A DNA stretch of 64,000 bases, taken from NCBI RefSeq assembly GCF_018614775.1, contig NZ_JAGGOF010000010.1, forward strand, positions 113,126-177,125. The letters are read 5' to 3'. The DNA is from Pseudomonas fluorescens (GTDB taxonomy: Bacteria; Pseudomonadota; Gammaproteobacteria; Pseudomonadales; Pseudomonadaceae). The notes beneath the pieces were generated by a model. That model made no database searches. It was given only the letters and a program-made list of their open reading frames with translations, and was not told the origin of the DNA. Positions 20,459 through 31,905 of this stretch are shown here, piece after piece (position 1 is the first letter of the stretch; every line of letters begins with the position of its first letter). The translations under genes and the position numbers were made by a program.

Positions 20459-22099
20459 ATGAACTGGCTCAACGATGCAAAATTCTCGACCAAGCTGATC
20501 ACCTCGTTTTTCCTCTGCGCCTTGATCACGCTCGCCGTGGGCATGCTTGGCGTCAGCGGCGTTTCCACCTTGTCGGCACGCTTGCAAACGGTGTTCAACA
20601 ATAACCTGGTCTCGGTCGCCAATACGGCGCAGACCAAGACCAAGGCCGTTGGTCAGACGCGCGACATGTACCGCCTGTATGTGGCCACCGCCGGCAATGC
20701 CCCGCAAAGCACGAAGGATGAGTTCCTGGCGTCGATGAAGGCCAATCAGCTGGCCAGCGAACAGGCATTCGCCGCTTACCGCAAAGGAAACCTCGCCGAA
20801 GACGAGCGCCTGGCTGGCGACCAGATGGCCCTCGACTGGCCCGTCTATCAGGCCATGGTGCAGCGATACGTGGCGCTGATGGCGGCGGGCGATCTGGAGA
20901 ACGGCCGCGTCTTGCTGCTGGGAGACTTGCAGAAGACCTATCGCAAGGTGATGGACCAGTTGACCATCATGATCGATTCCAATGACCGCCAGATCAATGA
21001 AGGCGTCCAGGCCGCTGCGCGTCAGGAGGCCTCGGCCAGGACGATCCTGTACAGCGGCATCGTCATCGCCTTTATCGCGGCGCTGCTGCTGGGGGTTTTT
21101 ATCAGCCGCCTGATCAGTCGGCCGATTGCCGTCGCGGTCGATTGTGCAGAGCGTATCGCCCAGGGCGACCTGACGCAGCACATCACCAGCAATCGTCGCG
21201 ATGAGGCGGGTCAACTGCTCAAGGCCCTCGGCGATATGCAGGGCAGCCTGAGGAGCACCATCCAGCAGATTGCCAGCGCCTCGGACCAGTTGGCTTCCGC
21301 CGCCGAGGAGCTGACGGCGGTCACCGACGACGGCAGCCGTGCATTGACCCGGCAGAATGACGAAATCCAACAGGCCGCCACGGCCGTGACCGAGATGACG
21401 TCAGCGGTGGAGGAGGTCGCGCGCAATGCCGTGAGCACTTCACAAGCGTCGCAATCGACCAGCTCACAGGCCAGCAGTGGGCGCGATCAGGCGCGTAACG
21501 CGGTGCAGGCGATCAACAATGCGACCCAGGAACTCACCTCGTCCACCGGGTTGGTCAGGGATCTTGCGGTCCAAGTGCGCGATATCGGCAAGGTGCTGGA
21601 CGTGATTCGCGGGATTGCCGAGCAAACCAACCTGTTGGCCCTCAACGCGGCCATCGAGGCAGCCCGCGCCGGAGAGCAGGGTCGTGGATTCGCTGTGGTG
21701 GCCGATGAGGTTCGCGCCCTGGCGGCGCGTACCCAGGCGTCCACCGGTGAAATCGAGAGCATGATCCACGCCGTCCAGGGCCGTGCCGACAGCGCAGTCG
21801 ATGCCATGGGCAAGAGTCAGGCGCTGGTCACCGAGACCCAGAGCCTCGCCCGCGCCACTGGCGAAGCGCTGGAGCAGATCGCCGAGGGGATCTCGCAGAT
21901 CAATGACCGTAACCTGGTGATCGCCACGGCGTCGGAGGAGCAGGCCCACGTTGCCCGTGAGGTTGATCGCAACCTGGTGAATATCCAGGACCTCTCGACC
22001 CAGACCGCGGCGGGAGCGAACCAGACCAACGCGTCGAGCCAGGAGCTTTCCAACCTGGCGCTGTCATTCAATGCGCTGGTTGGCCGTTTCCGCCTCTGA
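20459..22099 (+). CDS. Methyl-accepting chemotaxis protein, four-helix-bundle sensor
   Basis: A 546-residue receptor starting at [19 protein letters not shown], with AAGGA six bases before the ATG. Membrane helix 1 spans about residues 12-33, the periplasmic domain about 34-190 is helical (4HB_MCP type, with [14 protein letters not shown]), helix 2 spans about 193-213, then HAMP ([20 protein letters not shown]) and the signalling domain with [20 protein letters not shown]. Length is that of the Tar/Tsr-like class. The ligand is unknown. In P. aeruginosa comM and ubiK are neighbours; here this receptor and the next orphan gene separate them. Confidence 0.93.
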   Translation: MNWLNDAKFSTKLITSFFLCALITLAVGMLGVSGVSTLSARLQTVFNNNLVSVANTAQTKTKAVGQTRDMYRLYVATAGNAPQSTKDEFLASMKANQLASEQAFAAYRKGNLAEDERLAGDQMALDWPVYQAMVQRYVALMAAGDLENGRVLLLGDLQKTYRKVMDQLTIMIDSNDRQINEGVQAAARQEASARTILYSGIVIAFIAALLLGVFISRLISRPIAVAVDCAERIAQGDLTQHITSNRRDEAGQLLKALGDMQGSLRSTIQQIASASDQLASAAEELTAVTDDGSRALTRQNDEIQQAATAVTEMTSAVEEVARNAVSTSQASQSTSSQASSGRDQARNAVQAINNATQELTSSTGLVRDLAVQVRDIGKVLDVIRGIAEQTNLLALNAAIEAARAGEQGRGFAVVADEVRALAARTQASTGEIESMIHAVQGRADSAVDAMGKSQALVTETQSLARATGEALEQIAEGISQINDRNLVIATASEEQAHVAREVDRNLVNIQDLSTQTAAGANQTNASSQELSNLALSFNALVGRFRL

Positions 22100-22382
22100 C
22101 CTCTGGGGGCCAGAGCGGAGGTCGGAAAGTGAATCGTCAAGAAGGACCGTCATGAAGTCGGCCGTTGTCAGGTAAGGTTTCAGGCGCGTGCGCCTGCGAG
22201 CAGACCGGCTGGCTCCATCTCTTTGCCACAAGTCGCCGCAACTTTCAGAAAGCGGATCTGGCTGGCAGAAATCCCACCAACTGAGCGGCGAGCCTCGGCA
22301 TGGCATTCAGCAGCTAATATCAGCTTGGCTTTACGTTTTTGAGTTTTCATCGACACCTCATGCCCGAGAGTTTTTATCGATC

Positions 22383-22919
22383 TTAGGGGGCGTCCAGTGA
22401 AATGACAAGGCGCTGGGTCGTATCGAAACTGAACCCCAACTTCAGGTAGTAAGGGATGGCACCTGCGGCCGGCTCTTGGATCTCAATCTGGTTGCAGCCC
22501 AGCATCCTCGCGTAAAACTCTGTTGTTAGAAGCGCTATAGGAGCGACCCTTCCGCGGAGTGGATGAGCGGGATTCGGACTGCCCTGAAGCAGTACGATTT
22601 TAAGGCGAACAGTGCTTTTCCTGGGAGTCGCATAACATAGACCGCACAGTACTTTGCGATGCCAAATCGCGATATCCAAACCTTTGGCGTCCCTGCACTT
22701 CCAGTCGGGGATGCGATGCCATGGGTAGAGCAGCTTCCCCTCCCAGAAGTGACACGCATGGATCGCTTCGGATGTGATCGGTTCAAGTTTGAGGTCTGCC
22801 CCCTGAATTCCAGCCTCTTGAGCGCCAGGGTCATCTGATATCGCCCTGTGGGCGAGTTTCCGCGCCTCGGATTTGAGTATCTGATTACGAAGATCGGTGC
22901 CCTTTCCTTTTCTTCTCAT
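22383..22919 (-). CDS. Orphan GNAT-like protein
   Basis: A 178-residue protein that I do not recognise by name. The last third, TTEFYARMLGCNQIEIQEP followed by AIPYYLKLGFSFD, resembles the C-terminal half of GNAT acetyltransferases, where an aromatic-rich Y-x-K-L-G-F element closes the fold. The acetyl-CoA loop (Q/R-x-x-G-x-G/A) is not evident; LRGRVAPIALL is the nearest match. The N-terminus is basic (MRRKGKGTDLRNQILKSEARK). Base composition is lower in GC than its neighbours and no partner gene adjoins it, so it looks like a small horizontally acquired insertion between a chemoreceptor gene and ubiK. Function unknown. Confidence 0.6.
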   Translation of the reverse strand: MRRKGKGTDLRNQILKSEARKLAHRAISDDPGAQEAGIQGADLKLEPITSEAIHACHFWEGKLLYPWHRIPDWKCRDAKGLDIAIWHRKVLCGLCYATPRKSTVRLKIVLLQGSPNPAHPLRGRVAPIALLTTEFYARMLGCNQIEIQEPAAGAIPYYLKLGFSFDTTQRLVISLDAP

Positions 22920-23138
22920 TAGTAGCGTTCTACCCGGTTCAAGGTCAGAACTGTAATGAGGAGGAACGAGCTCGGAAATCAGCCAATAAACTGTTAGCTG
23001 TAGGACTGTTCCTGGAAAGATGCAGGAGCTCTATCAGAGACTGGACATTCCTACTATTTGACGTCGCATGGGCCTTAAAGCGCCCAGACAAGGTCGACCT
23101 GACTGCAAGCGTCCCTCGCTGGCCGCGCTTATCTGACG

Positions 23139-23393
23139 TCAGTCTGTGGTAAGCCTCGCCTCCAATTCCGCCACCTTCGCCTCCAGGCTTTCCAGCCGCG
23201 CCCGGGTGCGGGCCAGCACCACCATCTGACTGTCGAATTCTTCCCGGCTCACCAGGTCCAGCTTGCTGAAGCCGCTTTGCAACAGGGCCTTGAACTGGCT
23301 TTCGATTTCGCTCTTGGGCAATGGTGTGTCTCCGCTCAGGAGGCGGGAGGCGTGGCCGCTCAAGGCGTCGAGGAGGTCTTTTGGCGCAAGCAT
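23139..23393 (-). CDS. ubiK: Ubiquinone biosynthesis accessory factor UbiK (BMFP/YqiC family)
   Basis: An 84-residue protein: an N-terminal segment followed by a C-terminal coiled coil (SREEFDSQMVVLARTRARLE and on to ELEARLTTD) typical of the membrane-fusogenic BMFP/YqiC family. UbiK assists UbiJ in aerobic ubiquinone biosynthesis at the cytoplasmic membrane. It lies divergently upstream of glnK, as PA5289 does in P. aeruginosa. Confidence 0.88.
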   Translation of the reverse strand: MLAPKDLLDALSGHASRLLSGDTPLPKSEIESQFKALLQSGFSKLDLVSREEFDSQMVVLARTRARLESLEAKVAELEARLTTD

Positions 23394-23464
23394 GGCAGGT
23401 GTCCTGAAAACGATGGCGGGCAGTGTACCACGCAGTGTCTATAGTCAATTCGCACGCCTGGGAT

Positions 23465-23512
23465 GCACGCTTTTCGCGCACAGGGGCGGGCGGTGTCGCA
23501 CTATTATTGTGC
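23465..23512 (+). promoter_or_regulatory. Two NtrC-like sites upstream of glnK
   Basis: GCAC-N7-GTGC at 23498-23512 (GCACTATTATTGTGC) matches the NtrC dyad. A second copy with one arm mismatch, GCAC-N7-GCGC, lies at 23465-23479, exactly 33 bases (three helical turns) upstream. They sit about 91 bases before the sigma-54 promoter, a usual enhancer distance. Apart from these sites, the 413-base gap between ubiK and glnK holds no gene. Confidence 0.75.
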
Positions 23513-23588
23513 GTATCGCTGCGGTTCTCGGCGCGGCACCCGCGGGTGTGGCGGGTAAAGGATTGAAATCAGGGGGGTTGGGCACAGA

Positions 23589-23603
23589 TGGCAAGGTTTC
23601 TGC
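23589..23603 (+). promoter_or_regulatory. Sigma-54 promoter of glnK-amtB
   Basis: TGGCAAGGTTTCTGC keeps the GG and GC dinucleotides with the obligatory ten bases between them and differs from the TGGCACG-N4-TTGC consensus at only two positions. Transcription would give a leader of roughly 190 bases before the glnK ATG. Confidence 0.78.
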
Positions 23604-23692
23604 TTAGAGGCTCATGACCCATGCACTGATGCAGTCGCCGTGACGAATGCAGTGCAGCAGGCGAAGCGGGGAGCTTCGTCAGGATCGGTTAA

Positions 23693-24145
<453 letters not shown>

Positions 24146-24178
24146 GCCGCCAAACCCAACGCCCCAGGAGAAAACAAT

Positions 24179-25513
24179 ATGACTCTGCGTAAATTCGCAG
24201 GGCTAGGAGCCCTGTTGTCCTTCGTAATGCCTGGCCTGGCCATGGCAGAAGAAGCGGCAGCCCCTGTCCTCAATTCTGGCGACACCGCCTGGATGCTGAC
24301 TGCCACGATCCTTGTACTGTTCATGACCATTCCCGGCCTGGCGCTGTTCTACGGCGGCATGGTTCGGTCGAAAAACCTTCTTTCCGTGATGATGCAGTGC
24401 TTCGCCATTACCGGTCTGATCAGCGTCCTGTGGGTCATTTATGGCTACAGCATCGCGTTCGACACCACGGGCATGGAGCAGGGCGTCGTCAACTTCAACT
24501 CCTTCGTCGGCGGCCTGGGCAAGGCGTTCCTGGCGGGCGTCACTCCGGCGAGCATCACCGGTCCGACGGCGCTGTTTCCCGAGGCGGTGTTCATCACCTT
24601 CCAGATGACGTTCGCCATCATCACCCCGGCCCTGATCGTCGGCGCATTTGCCGAGCGGATGAAATTCTCCGCCATGCTGATCTTCATGGGCGTGTGGTTC
24701 ACCCTGGTCTATGCACCGATTGCGCACATGGTCTGGTCCGGTAACGGCGGCCTGTTGTGGGACTGGGGCGTGCTGGATTTCGCGGGCGGCACCGTGGTGC
24801 ACATCAACGCCGGTATCGCGGGCCTGGTGGCGTGCCTGGTACTGGGCAAGCGCAAAGGCTTCCCGACTACGCCGATGGCGCCGCATAACCTCGGTTACAC
24901 CCTGATGGGCGCTGCCATGCTGTGGGTCGGCTGGTTCGGCTTCAACGCCGGTTCCGCCGTCGCCGCCAACGGCACCGCCGGCATGGCGATGCTGGTCACC
25001 CAGATCGCCACCGCCGCAGCGGCGCTGGGCTGGATGTTCGCCGAGTGGATCACCCACGGCAAGCCAAGCGCGCTGGGCATCGCCTCGGGCGTGGTCGCGG
25101 GCCTGGTTGCAATCACTCCGGCTGCGGGCACCGTGGGCCCAATGGGCGCCCTGGTCATCGGCCTGGCCGCGGGCGTGGTGTGCTTCTTCTGCGCCACCAC
25201 CCTCAAGCGCAAGCTTGGCTATGACGACTCCCTGGATGCCTTCGGCGTACACGGCATCGGCGGTATCCTCGGCGCGATCCTCACCGGTGTGTTCGCAGCA
25301 CCGGCCCTGGGTGGTTTCGGCACCGTGACCGACATCGGCGCGCAAGTGTGGATTCAAGTCAAAGGCGTGGGCTTTACGGTGATCTACACCGCCATCGTCA
25401 CCTTCATCATCCTCAAGGTGCTGGACGCCGTCATGGGTCTGCGTGTCTCCGAGGAAGAAGAAGCGGTGGGTCTGGACCTGGCGCAGCACAACGAACGTGG
25501 CTACAACCTGTAA
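24179..25513 (+). CDS. amtB: Ammonium transporter AmtB
   Basis: A 444-residue Amt protein with an N-terminal signal peptide (MTLRKFAGLGALLSFVMPGLAMA) followed by eleven predicted helices. Family features are FYGGMVRSKNLLSVMMQC, WGVLDFAGGTVVHINAGIAG, GWFGFNAGS, and DAFGVHGIGGILGAILTGVF containing the second pore histidine. It moves ammonium across the inner membrane and is blocked by unmodified GlnK, encoded directly upstream. A good ribosome-binding site (CAGGAG) precedes the ATG, and a strong terminator follows. Standard glnK-amtB operon. Confidence 0.97.
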   Translation: MTLRKFAGLGALLSFVMPGLAMAEEAAAPVLNSGDTAWMLTATILVLFMTIPGLALFYGGMVRSKNLLSVMMQCFAITGLISVLWVIYGYSIAFDTTGMEQGVVNFNSFVGGLGKAFLAGVTPASITGPTALFPEAVFITFQMTFAIITPALIVGAFAERMKFSAMLIFMGVWFTLVYAPIAHMVWSGNGGLLWDWGVLDFAGGTVVHINAGIAGLVACLVLGKRKGFPTTPMAPHNLGYTLMGAAMLWVGWFGFNAGSAVAANGTAGMAMLVTQIATAAAALGWMFAEWITHGKPSALGIASGVVAGLVAITPAAGTVGPMGALVIGLAAGVVCFFCATTLKRKLGYDDSLDAFGVHGIGGILGAILTGVFAAPALGGFGTVTDIGAQVWIQVKGVGFTVIYTAIVTFIILKVLDAVMGLRVSEEEEAVGLDLAQHNERGYNL

Positions 25514-25524
25514 GCGCACGCGAT

Positions 25525-25555
25525 AAAAAATGCCCGGTTCGCCGGGCATTTTTTT
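25525..25555 (+). terminator. Rho-independent terminator after amtB
   Basis: TGCCCGG-TTCG-CCGGGCA stem with a stable tetraloop, followed by seven T; the A-run on the other side makes it potentially bidirectional. Confidence 0.93.
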
Positions 25556-25724
25556 GCCTGGGATTTGTCATTGCTCACAGGGCGCCGTGGTTTTTCCGAC
25601 GTCTTGTGTTGTGTAGGCGACATGGACTTTCTGCTGCCAAAGGCTTACATCGAAGCAAGAATATTAGGCCCTTTGTTTTTTTCCTGAGCGCGCTAGAATG
25701 CGCGCCGAGCGTGCGGAGATCTGT

Positions 25725-26150
25725 ATGTGGCAACAGACGCTGATCACCCTGCGGGCAAGGCCCCGGGGCTTTCATCTGGTGACGGACGAGTTGCTCGCCG
25801 GCCTGCCTGAACTCCGGGCATGTCGTGTCGGTCTTTTGCATCTGTGGCTGCAGCACACCTCGGCCTCGTTGACGATCAACGAGAACGCCGATCCGGCGGT
25901 GCGTCGAGACTTCGAACGATTTTTCAATCGGCTGATCCCACAAGGAACCGCCGACTATGAGCACAACGACGAAGGCCTGGACGACCTCCCGGCGCACTTC
26001 AAGGCCAGCGTGCTCGGTTGTCAGCTCAGTCTGCCGGTGACGGCAGGTCGACTGGCATTGGGGACCTGGCAAGGTGTTTATCTGGGCGAGCACCGTGATC
26101 ATGGCGGTGCTCGTAAGGTCCTTGCCACCTTGTACGGTGAATGGGCATGA
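25725..26150 (+). CDS. YjbQ family (secondary thiamine-phosphate synthase enzyme) protein
   Basis: A 141-residue protein of the UPF0047/YjbQ family with [20 protein letters not shown] and a C-terminal [15 protein letters not shown] motif holding conserved His/Glu residues. Some members have weak thiamin phosphate synthase activity in vitro; the physiological role is unsettled. The start is the ATG six bases after GGAG. It occupies the PA5286 position between amtB and sutA. Confidence 0.9.
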   Translation: MWQQTLITLRARPRGFHLVTDELLAGLPELRACRVGLLHLWLQHTSASLTINENADPAVRRDFERFFNRLIPQGTADYEHNDEGLDDLPAHFKASVLGCQLSLPVTAGRLALGTWQGVYLGEHRDHGGARKVLATLYGEWA

Positions 26151-26251
26151 CCACTGGTTACCGGTGGATGTTGAATTTTTTCTGGCAACCTTCGACAGAA
26201 GGTGAAGCTGGGCTATAACTAATCTGCTTTTCGCAAGTCATGGGGTAGAAC

Positions 26252-26575
26252 ATGAGCGACGATGATCTGGAAAACGACGACCTCGAAGTAGGCGACGAAG
26301 ACGAGGCTGAAGAGGGCCTTGAAGCAGCAGTTGAAGACGTTGCCGACGACGATGGGGCCGACGTTCCGGTCCCAACCGCCAAAGGCAAGGCCAAGGCTGC
26401 GGTATCGATCGACGAATTGCCGAGCGTAGAAGCCAAGAACAAGGAGCGTGACGCGCTCGCCCGGGCCATGGAGGAATTCCTGGCCAGGGGCGGAAAAGTG
26501 CAGGAAGTGGAGGCCAACGTGGTCGCTGATCCGCCCAAGAAGCCTGACAACAAATACGGCAGCCGCCCTATCTGA
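26252..26575 (+). CDS. sutA: Transcriptional regulator SutA
   Basis: A 107-residue protein with a very acidic, low-complexity first 40 residues (MSDDDLENDDLEVGDEDEAE and on), a short linker with KGKAKAA, then a predicted helix (AKNKERDALARAMEEFLARG) and a conserved tail PPKKPDNKYGSRPI. This matches SutA, a small RNA-polymerase-binding protein described in P. aeruginosa that boosts rRNA and other promoters during slow growth. Position beside the YjbQ gene and a dedicated terminator downstream agree. The acidic tail and the intrinsic disorder are family traits. Confidence 0.85.
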   Translation: MSDDDLENDDLEVGDEDEAEEGLEAAVEDVADDDGADVPVPTAKGKAKAAVSIDELPSVEAKNKERDALARAMEEFLARGGKVQEVEANVVADPPKKPDNKYGSRPI

Positions 26576-26596
26576 TTTCCTGTTTCTTGCTTGCTG

Positions 26597-26625
26597 AAAA
26601 AGCCCGCCGTCGCTGCGGGCTTTTT
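26597..26625 (+). terminator. Rho-independent terminator after sutA
   Basis: AAAAAGCCCGC and GCGGGCTTTTT arms around a 7-base loop; the T-run follows directly. Confidence 0.9.
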
Positions 26626-26664
26626 CATGGGTGCAGATTGGCTTCCAGGCTATGCACAACCCCC

Positions 26665-26751
26665 GTGGGAGCGAGCCTGCTCGCGATTGCGGTGTGTCTG
26701 TTACATGAATGTCTCTGACACGCCCTCATCGCGAGCAGGCTCGCTCCCACA
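26665..26751. repeat. REPIN
   Basis: Inverted REP pair of the GTGGGAGCGAGCCTGCTCGCGAT type between convergent sutA and the HAD hydrolase gene; the inner parts have diverged. Confidence 0.88.
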
Positions 26752-26776
26752 TTAGGGTTTAGTGGTGTTTGCAGAC

Positions 26777-27481
26777 TCAGCGCTGGCGATGCCAGCCCGC
26801 CAACAACCCTGGCAATTCGGTCAGGCTGCGAATCTCGGCGTCCGGCGCCTGCTCGGCATCCCAGGCCTTGCCCGTCGGGTTGAACCACACCGCGCGCAGG
26901 CCGGCCTGTTGGGCGCCGGCGATGTCATCGCCCGGGTGATCGCCCACGTGCACGGCGGTTTGTGCTGTAGCGCCGCCGCGTTGCAAGGCTTCGTGAAACA
27001 GTCGGGCGTCGGGCTTGGCGATGCCGATGTCTTCGGCGCACAGAGCAAACTTGAAGTAGTCCGCCAGCCCCAGGCGGCGCACGTCGGCGTTGCCGTTGGT
27101 GACTACGCCGAGGGCGAACTGATTGGCGAGGATTTCCAGGGTGGGCTGCACCTCGGGAAAGATCTCCAGCTGATGACGGGCATGCAGGAACGTTTCGAAT
27201 CCCTGGTCCGCCAGCTCCGACGCCTGCCACTGGTCATAACCGGCTTCTTGCAACGCGCGGAACAGCACGCGCCGACGCAACGCGCTGATACGGTGCTTCA
27301 GGCCGGGTTCTTCGCGCAGGACCTGTTCGCGAATCGCCCAGAGGTGCTCTACCGGTACGCCGCCCAGGTTGGGTGCGTTGTCGGTCAGCCACTGGCGCAA
27401 GACGGCCTCGGCGCTGGCAATCACCGGGGCGGTGTCCCACAGGGTGTCGTCCAGGTCGAAAGTGATGAGCTCGATGGTCAT
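26777..27481 (-). CDS. HAD-superfamily hydrolase
   Basis: A 234-residue phosphatase-like protein. Motif I is [12 protein letters not shown], motif II is VVTNG, and motifs III/IV are [15 protein letters not shown] and [17 protein letters not shown]. The cap domain is alpha-helical, of the YigB/phosphoglycolate phosphatase-like type, so a small phosphorylated metabolite (FMN is one candidate, as for E. coli YigB) is likely. It overlaps the end of xerC by four bases and is the last gene of the lptM-lysA-dapF-DUF484-xerC operon, an order also found in E. coli and P. aeruginosa. Confidence 0.9.
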   Translation of the reverse strand: MTIELITFDLDDTLWDTAPVIASAEAVLRQWLTDNAPNLGGVPVEHLWAIREQVLREEPGLKHRISALRRRVLFRALQEAGYDQWQASELADQGFETFLHARHQLEIFPEVQPTLEILANQFALGVVTNGNADVRRLGLADYFKFALCAEDIGIAKPDARLFHEALQRGGATAQTAVHVGDHPGDDIAGAQQAGLRAVWFNPTGKAWDAEQAPDAEIRSLTELPGLLAGWHRQR

Positions 27482-28380
27482 GATTCGTCGCCCTTGATGC
27501 GTTTGGCCCTGGGATGGGCACTGTCATAGACCGTCGCCAGGTGCTGGAAGTCCAGGTGGGTATAGATCTGTGTGGTCTTGATGTCCGAGTGGCCGAGCAA
27601 TTCCTGGACGGCGCGCAGGTCCTGGGAGGACTCCAGCAGGTGGCTGGCAAAGGAATGCCGGAGCATGTGCGGATGCAGGTTCTGCCCCAGCTCACGTTCG
27701 CCAGCTGCCTTGACTCGTACCTGAATTGCCCGCGGGCCAAGGCGCCGGCCCTGTTGGCTGACAAATACCGCATCGTCGGCGGGGTTGGTCAGCGCCCGCA
27801 GCGGCAGCCACAGATCGAGGGCTTCACGGGCCTTGCGGCCGATGGGCAGCAGGCGGGTCTTGCTGCCCTTGCCGAGCACCTGGACCATGCCGTCGGCCAG
27901 GTCCAGTTGATCCAGGTTCAGCCCGGTCAGCTCTGAAAGCCTGAGGCCGGAAGAGTAGAACAGCTCGAGAATCGCCTGGTCCCGCCGCGCCAGGAAATCA
28001 TCCTCGACGGCGCCTTCAAGCAATTGCAGGGCCCGGTCGGTGTCGAGGGTTTTCGGCAGCCGGCGCTCGCCTTTGGGAGGCGCCAGCCCGGTGGCCGGAT
28101 CGTGGTCGCAGAGGCCTTCGCGGTTCAGGTAGTGATACAGGCCGCGTACCGCCGACAGCAATCGCGCCAGGCTGCGGGAGGATTGCCCCTGTTGATGCAA
28201 GCGGGCGACCAGGCTGCGCAGGCGCTGGATGTCCAGTGCCTGCCAGCTGCCGATGTTCTGTTTCTGGCACCAGCCCAGCACTTTGTCCAGGTCACGGCGA
28301 TAGGCCGACAGCGTGTGGGGCGACACCTGGCGCTCACTGCGCAGGTGTTCGCAGTAGGCGTCCAGTTGTCGCTCCATCAT
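27478..28380 (-). CDS. xerC: Site-specific tyrosine recombinase XerC
   Basis: A 300-residue recombinase: an N-terminal SAM-like core-binding domain (about 1-90) and a catalytic domain with all expected residues, in [12 protein letters not shown] (first Arg), GKGSKTR (Lys), [12 protein letters not shown] (His-x2-Arg) and [14 protein letters not shown] (His and nucleophilic Tyr). With XerD it resolves chromosome dimers at dif. In Pseudomonas this gene has also been called sss because of its effect on phase variation and root colonisation. Its start overlaps the preceding stop by one base (TGATG), so translation is probably coupled. Confidence 0.96.
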   Translation of the reverse strand: MMERQLDAYCEHLRSERQVSPHTLSAYRRDLDKVLGWCQKQNIGSWQALDIQRLRSLVARLHQQGQSSRSLARLLSAVRGLYHYLNREGLCDHDPATGLAPPKGERRLPKTLDTDRALQLLEGAVEDDFLARRDQAILELFYSSGLRLSELTGLNLDQLDLADGMVQVLGKGSKTRLLPIGRKAREALDLWLPLRALTNPADDAVFVSQQGRRLGPRAIQVRVKAAGERELGQNLHPHMLRHSFASHLLESSQDLRAVQELLGHSDIKTTQIYTHLDFQHLATVYDSAHPRAKRIKGDES

Positions 28381-29105
28381 CAGCGTACCGAGCGCAGCGA
28401 ACCGGCAACCCGTGGCAGCACGCGGCCGGTGACTTCGGCGATGTAGCTGAGGAACAGTGTGCCCACCGAACTCTTGTAGTGCTGCGGGTCGCGGCTGGCA
28501 ATGGCCAACACGCCGTGCACGCCCTGATGGGCGATGGCGACGACTGCGGTGGAACCGATCTGCTTGCGCTGTTCTTCACCGAACAGGAAGTCCAGTTCAT
28601 GTTCACGCAGGCTGCCACTGACGCTTTTGTTTTCCGTGAGCAGGCCGCCAATGGCTGTCTGCGCTTCGGCGTGGGTTACCCAGCGGCCGACCGGCATGGC
28701 GTTGTCGCCGAACAGGATCAGGCTCACAAAGGGCACCTGGAAATCCTGGCGCAGGCTGTCTTCGACGCTCATCACCAGGTCTTCGAGGGTGCTGGCGTCC
28801 ATCAGGGCCAGGATCAGCCGACGGGTCTTGTCGAAGAGCCGGTCATTGTCCCGGGCCACGTCCATCAGGTGTGAAAGACGGTGGCGCATCTCGATGTTGC
28901 GCTCGCGCAGGATCTTCATCTGGTGCTCCACCAGCGACACGGTGTCGCCGCGCCGGTGGGGGATGCGCATTGTCGCCAGCAACTCTTCATGCTCGACGAA
29001 GAAGTCCGGGTGAGCCTCCAGGTAAGCGGCCACGGCCGCGGCTTCTGGAAGCTGACTCGGCAATTCGTCGGGCTGCGGGGCTGGAACCTGTGGCGTGTCG
29101 GTCAT
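28380..29105 (-). CDS. DUF484 family protein
   Basis: A 241-residue protein with the DUF484 arrangement: a conserved N-terminal [20 protein letters not shown], a short coiled coil (about 60-95), and a GAF-like C-terminal domain with [20 protein letters not shown]. The family sits beside xerC and dapF in many gammaproteobacteria, but its role has not been established. It starts 13 bases after dapF and overlaps xerC by one base, so it is firmly part of this operon. Confidence 0.92.
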   Translation of the reverse strand: MTDTPQVPAPQPDELPSQLPEAAAVAAYLEAHPDFFVEHEELLATMRIPHRRGDTVSLVEHQMKILRERNIEMRHRLSHLMDVARDNDRLFDKTRRLILALMDASTLEDLVMSVEDSLRQDFQVPFVSLILFGDNAMPVGRWVTHAEAQTAIGGLLTENKSVSGSLREHELDFLFGEEQRKQIGSTAVVAIAHQGVHGVLAIASRDPQHYKSSVGTLFLSYIAEVTGRVLPRVAGSLRSVR

Positions 29106-29118
29106 GGGGTTGGCTCAC

Positions 29119-29949
29119 TCAAAGACGAACTTGTCCTTCGTATACGCGTACTGCCGGACCGGTCATCATCACCGGTTGGCCGGGGCCCGCCCATTCGATG
29201 GACAGGCGCCCGCCGGGCAGGTCGATCAACAAGGGCGAATCCATCCACCCCTGGCTGATCGCCGCAACGGCCGCCGCACAGGCGCCGGTACCGCAGGCCT
29301 GGGTTTCCCCGGCGCCGCGCTCCCATACGCGCAATTGCGCGCGGTGACGGTCGATGACTTGCAGGAAACCGACGTTCACCCGCGCGGGGAAGCGTGGGTG
29401 GTGTTCGATTTTCGGCCCCAGTGCATGCACCGGCGCGCTGTTGATATCGGTCACCCGCAACACGGCATGGGGGTTGCCCATGGACACCGCCGCCAGCTCC
29501 ACCGGAGTGCCGTCGACGTCGATCTGATAGCTCAACGCCTGGGCCGGCGCCTGGAATGGAATATCCGCCGGTACCAGGCGCGGAGCGCCCATGTTGACGC
29601 CGATCTGGCCGTCACTGCGCACATCCAGTTCGATGATGCCGCTTTTGGTCTCGACACGGATCTGCCGCTTGGCGGTCAGGCGCTTGTCCAGCACGAAGCG
29701 GGCGAAGCAGCGCGCGCCGTTGCCGCATTGTTCCACTTCCGAACCGTCGGCGTTGAAGATCCGGTAACGGAAGTCCACATCCGGGTTATTGGGCGCCTCG
29801 ACAATCAGCAACTGGTCGAAGCCAATGCCGGTGTGGCGATCGCCCCATTGCTTGGCGTGTTTGGGCAGGATGTGTGCGTGCTGGCTGACCAGGTCGAGGA
29901 CCATGAAGTCATTGCCCAGGCCGTGCATCTTGGTAAAACGCAGCAGCAT
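29119..29949 (-). CDS. dapF: Diaminopimelate epimerase
   Basis: A 276-residue enzyme converting LL- to meso-diaminopimelate for lysine and peptidoglycan synthesis. The two catalytic cysteines are present, in [13 protein letters not shown] (about residue 75) and [13 protein letters not shown] (about residue 219). The N-terminus [19 protein letters not shown] is the family signature. It begins four bases after the lysA stop, so both act in one transcript feeding the last two steps of lysine synthesis. Confidence 0.97.
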   Translation of the reverse strand: MLLRFTKMHGLGNDFMVLDLVSQHAHILPKHAKQWGDRHTGIGFDQLLIVEAPNNPDVDFRYRIFNADGSEVEQCGNGARCFARFVLDKRLTAKRQIRVETKSGIIELDVRSDGQIGVNMGAPRLVPADIPFQAPAQALSYQIDVDGTPVELAAVSMGNPHAVLRVTDINSAPVHALGPKIEHHPRFPARVNVGFLQVIDRHRAQLRVWERGAGETQACGTGACAAAVAAISQGWMDSPLLIDLPGGRLSIEWAGPGQPVMMTGPAVRVYEGQVRL

Positions 29950-29953
29950 GGTT

Positions 29954-31201
<1,248 letters not shown>

Positions 31202-31210
31202 GGCGTTCCC

Positions 31211-31384
31211 TTAGTAAGTGGTGGAGTGGGTGTCGTGCGCGTGGGCCTTGGATTGCGACGACTTGGCCTGCTCTTCAGGGGACTTGCTGTCATCAGGCAG
31301 GTACAGCGGACCTTTTTGACCGCAGGCGGTGACGAGGCAGGCAACCGCGACGAGCGCAGCAAGGGAAGAGATCAGGCGCTTCAT
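31211..31384 (-). CDS. lptM: LPS-assembly lipoprotein LptM (formerly YifL/LppL)
   Basis: A 57-residue lipoprotein. The signal peptide is MKRLISSLAALVAVACLVTA with lipobox VTAC, and it is followed directly by GQKGPLYLPDD, the hallmark C-G-x-x-G-P-L-Y-x-P motif of LptM. The rest is short, hydrophilic and His/Ser-rich. In E. coli LptM assists oxidative maturation of the LptD/LptE translocon in the outer membrane. It is the first gene of the lysA-dapF-xerC operon and divergent from cyaY, the same neighbourhood as in E. coli and P. aeruginosa. Confidence 0.93.
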   Translation of the reverse strand: MKRLISSLAALVAVACLVTACGQKGPLYLPDDSKSPEEQAKSSQSKAHAHDTHSTTY

Positions 31385-31568
31385 GGCGAAATCCTTGAAA
31401 ATGCATTAATTGCGCCGGAGTATACCGGCCACCCGGCGCCTTGCCTATGCAACGGGGCACCCGTCCGGCGGCGCTGCTGGTCGTCGATGGGTTATCCTTT
31501 GCAATCATCCGGCCGCGCCCGTATCTTGCGGCGCTTGAGCATGAGCTGACATTTTCGAGGTTGCCGCA

Positions 31569-31901
31569 ATGAGTTTGACTGAAGCCCGTTTCCACGATCT
31601 GGTCGATGCGACCCAGCAAACGCTGGAAGATGTGTTCGACGACAGTGAGCTGGACATCGACCTGGAAAGCTCCGCCGGTGTGCTCTCCGTCAAGTTCGAA
31701 AACGGCAGCCAGTTGATCTTCAGTCGCCAGGAACCGCTGCGCCAGTTGTGGCTGGCGGCGGTGTCCGGTGGTTTCCACTTCGACTACGACGAGGAAAGCG
31801 AGCGCTGGATGTGCGACAAGAGCGAGGAGCAGTTGGGTGAAATGCTCGAGCGCATCGTCGAGACGCAGGCCGGGGTGAAACTCGATTTCGAAGGCCTGTG
31901 A
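31569..31901 (+). CDS. cyaY: Iron-sulfur cluster assembly protein CyaY (bacterial frataxin)
   Basis: A 110-residue frataxin. An acidic N-terminal helix (FHDLVDATQQTLEDVFDDSE) provides the iron-binding surface, followed by the beta sheet with LSVKFENGSQLIFSRQEPLRQ, LWLAAVSGGFHF and WMCDKSEEQL. CyaY modulates IscS activity and iron supply during Fe-S cluster assembly in the cytoplasm. It is followed four bases later by a DUF1289 gene that also has a four-cysteine pattern. Confidence 0.96.
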   Translation: MSLTEARFHDLVDATQQTLEDVFDDSELDIDLESSAGVLSVKFENGSQLIFSRQEPLRQLWLAAVSGGFHFDYDEESERWMCDKSEEQLGEMLERIVETQAGVKLDFEGL

Positions 31902-31905
31902 CCGC

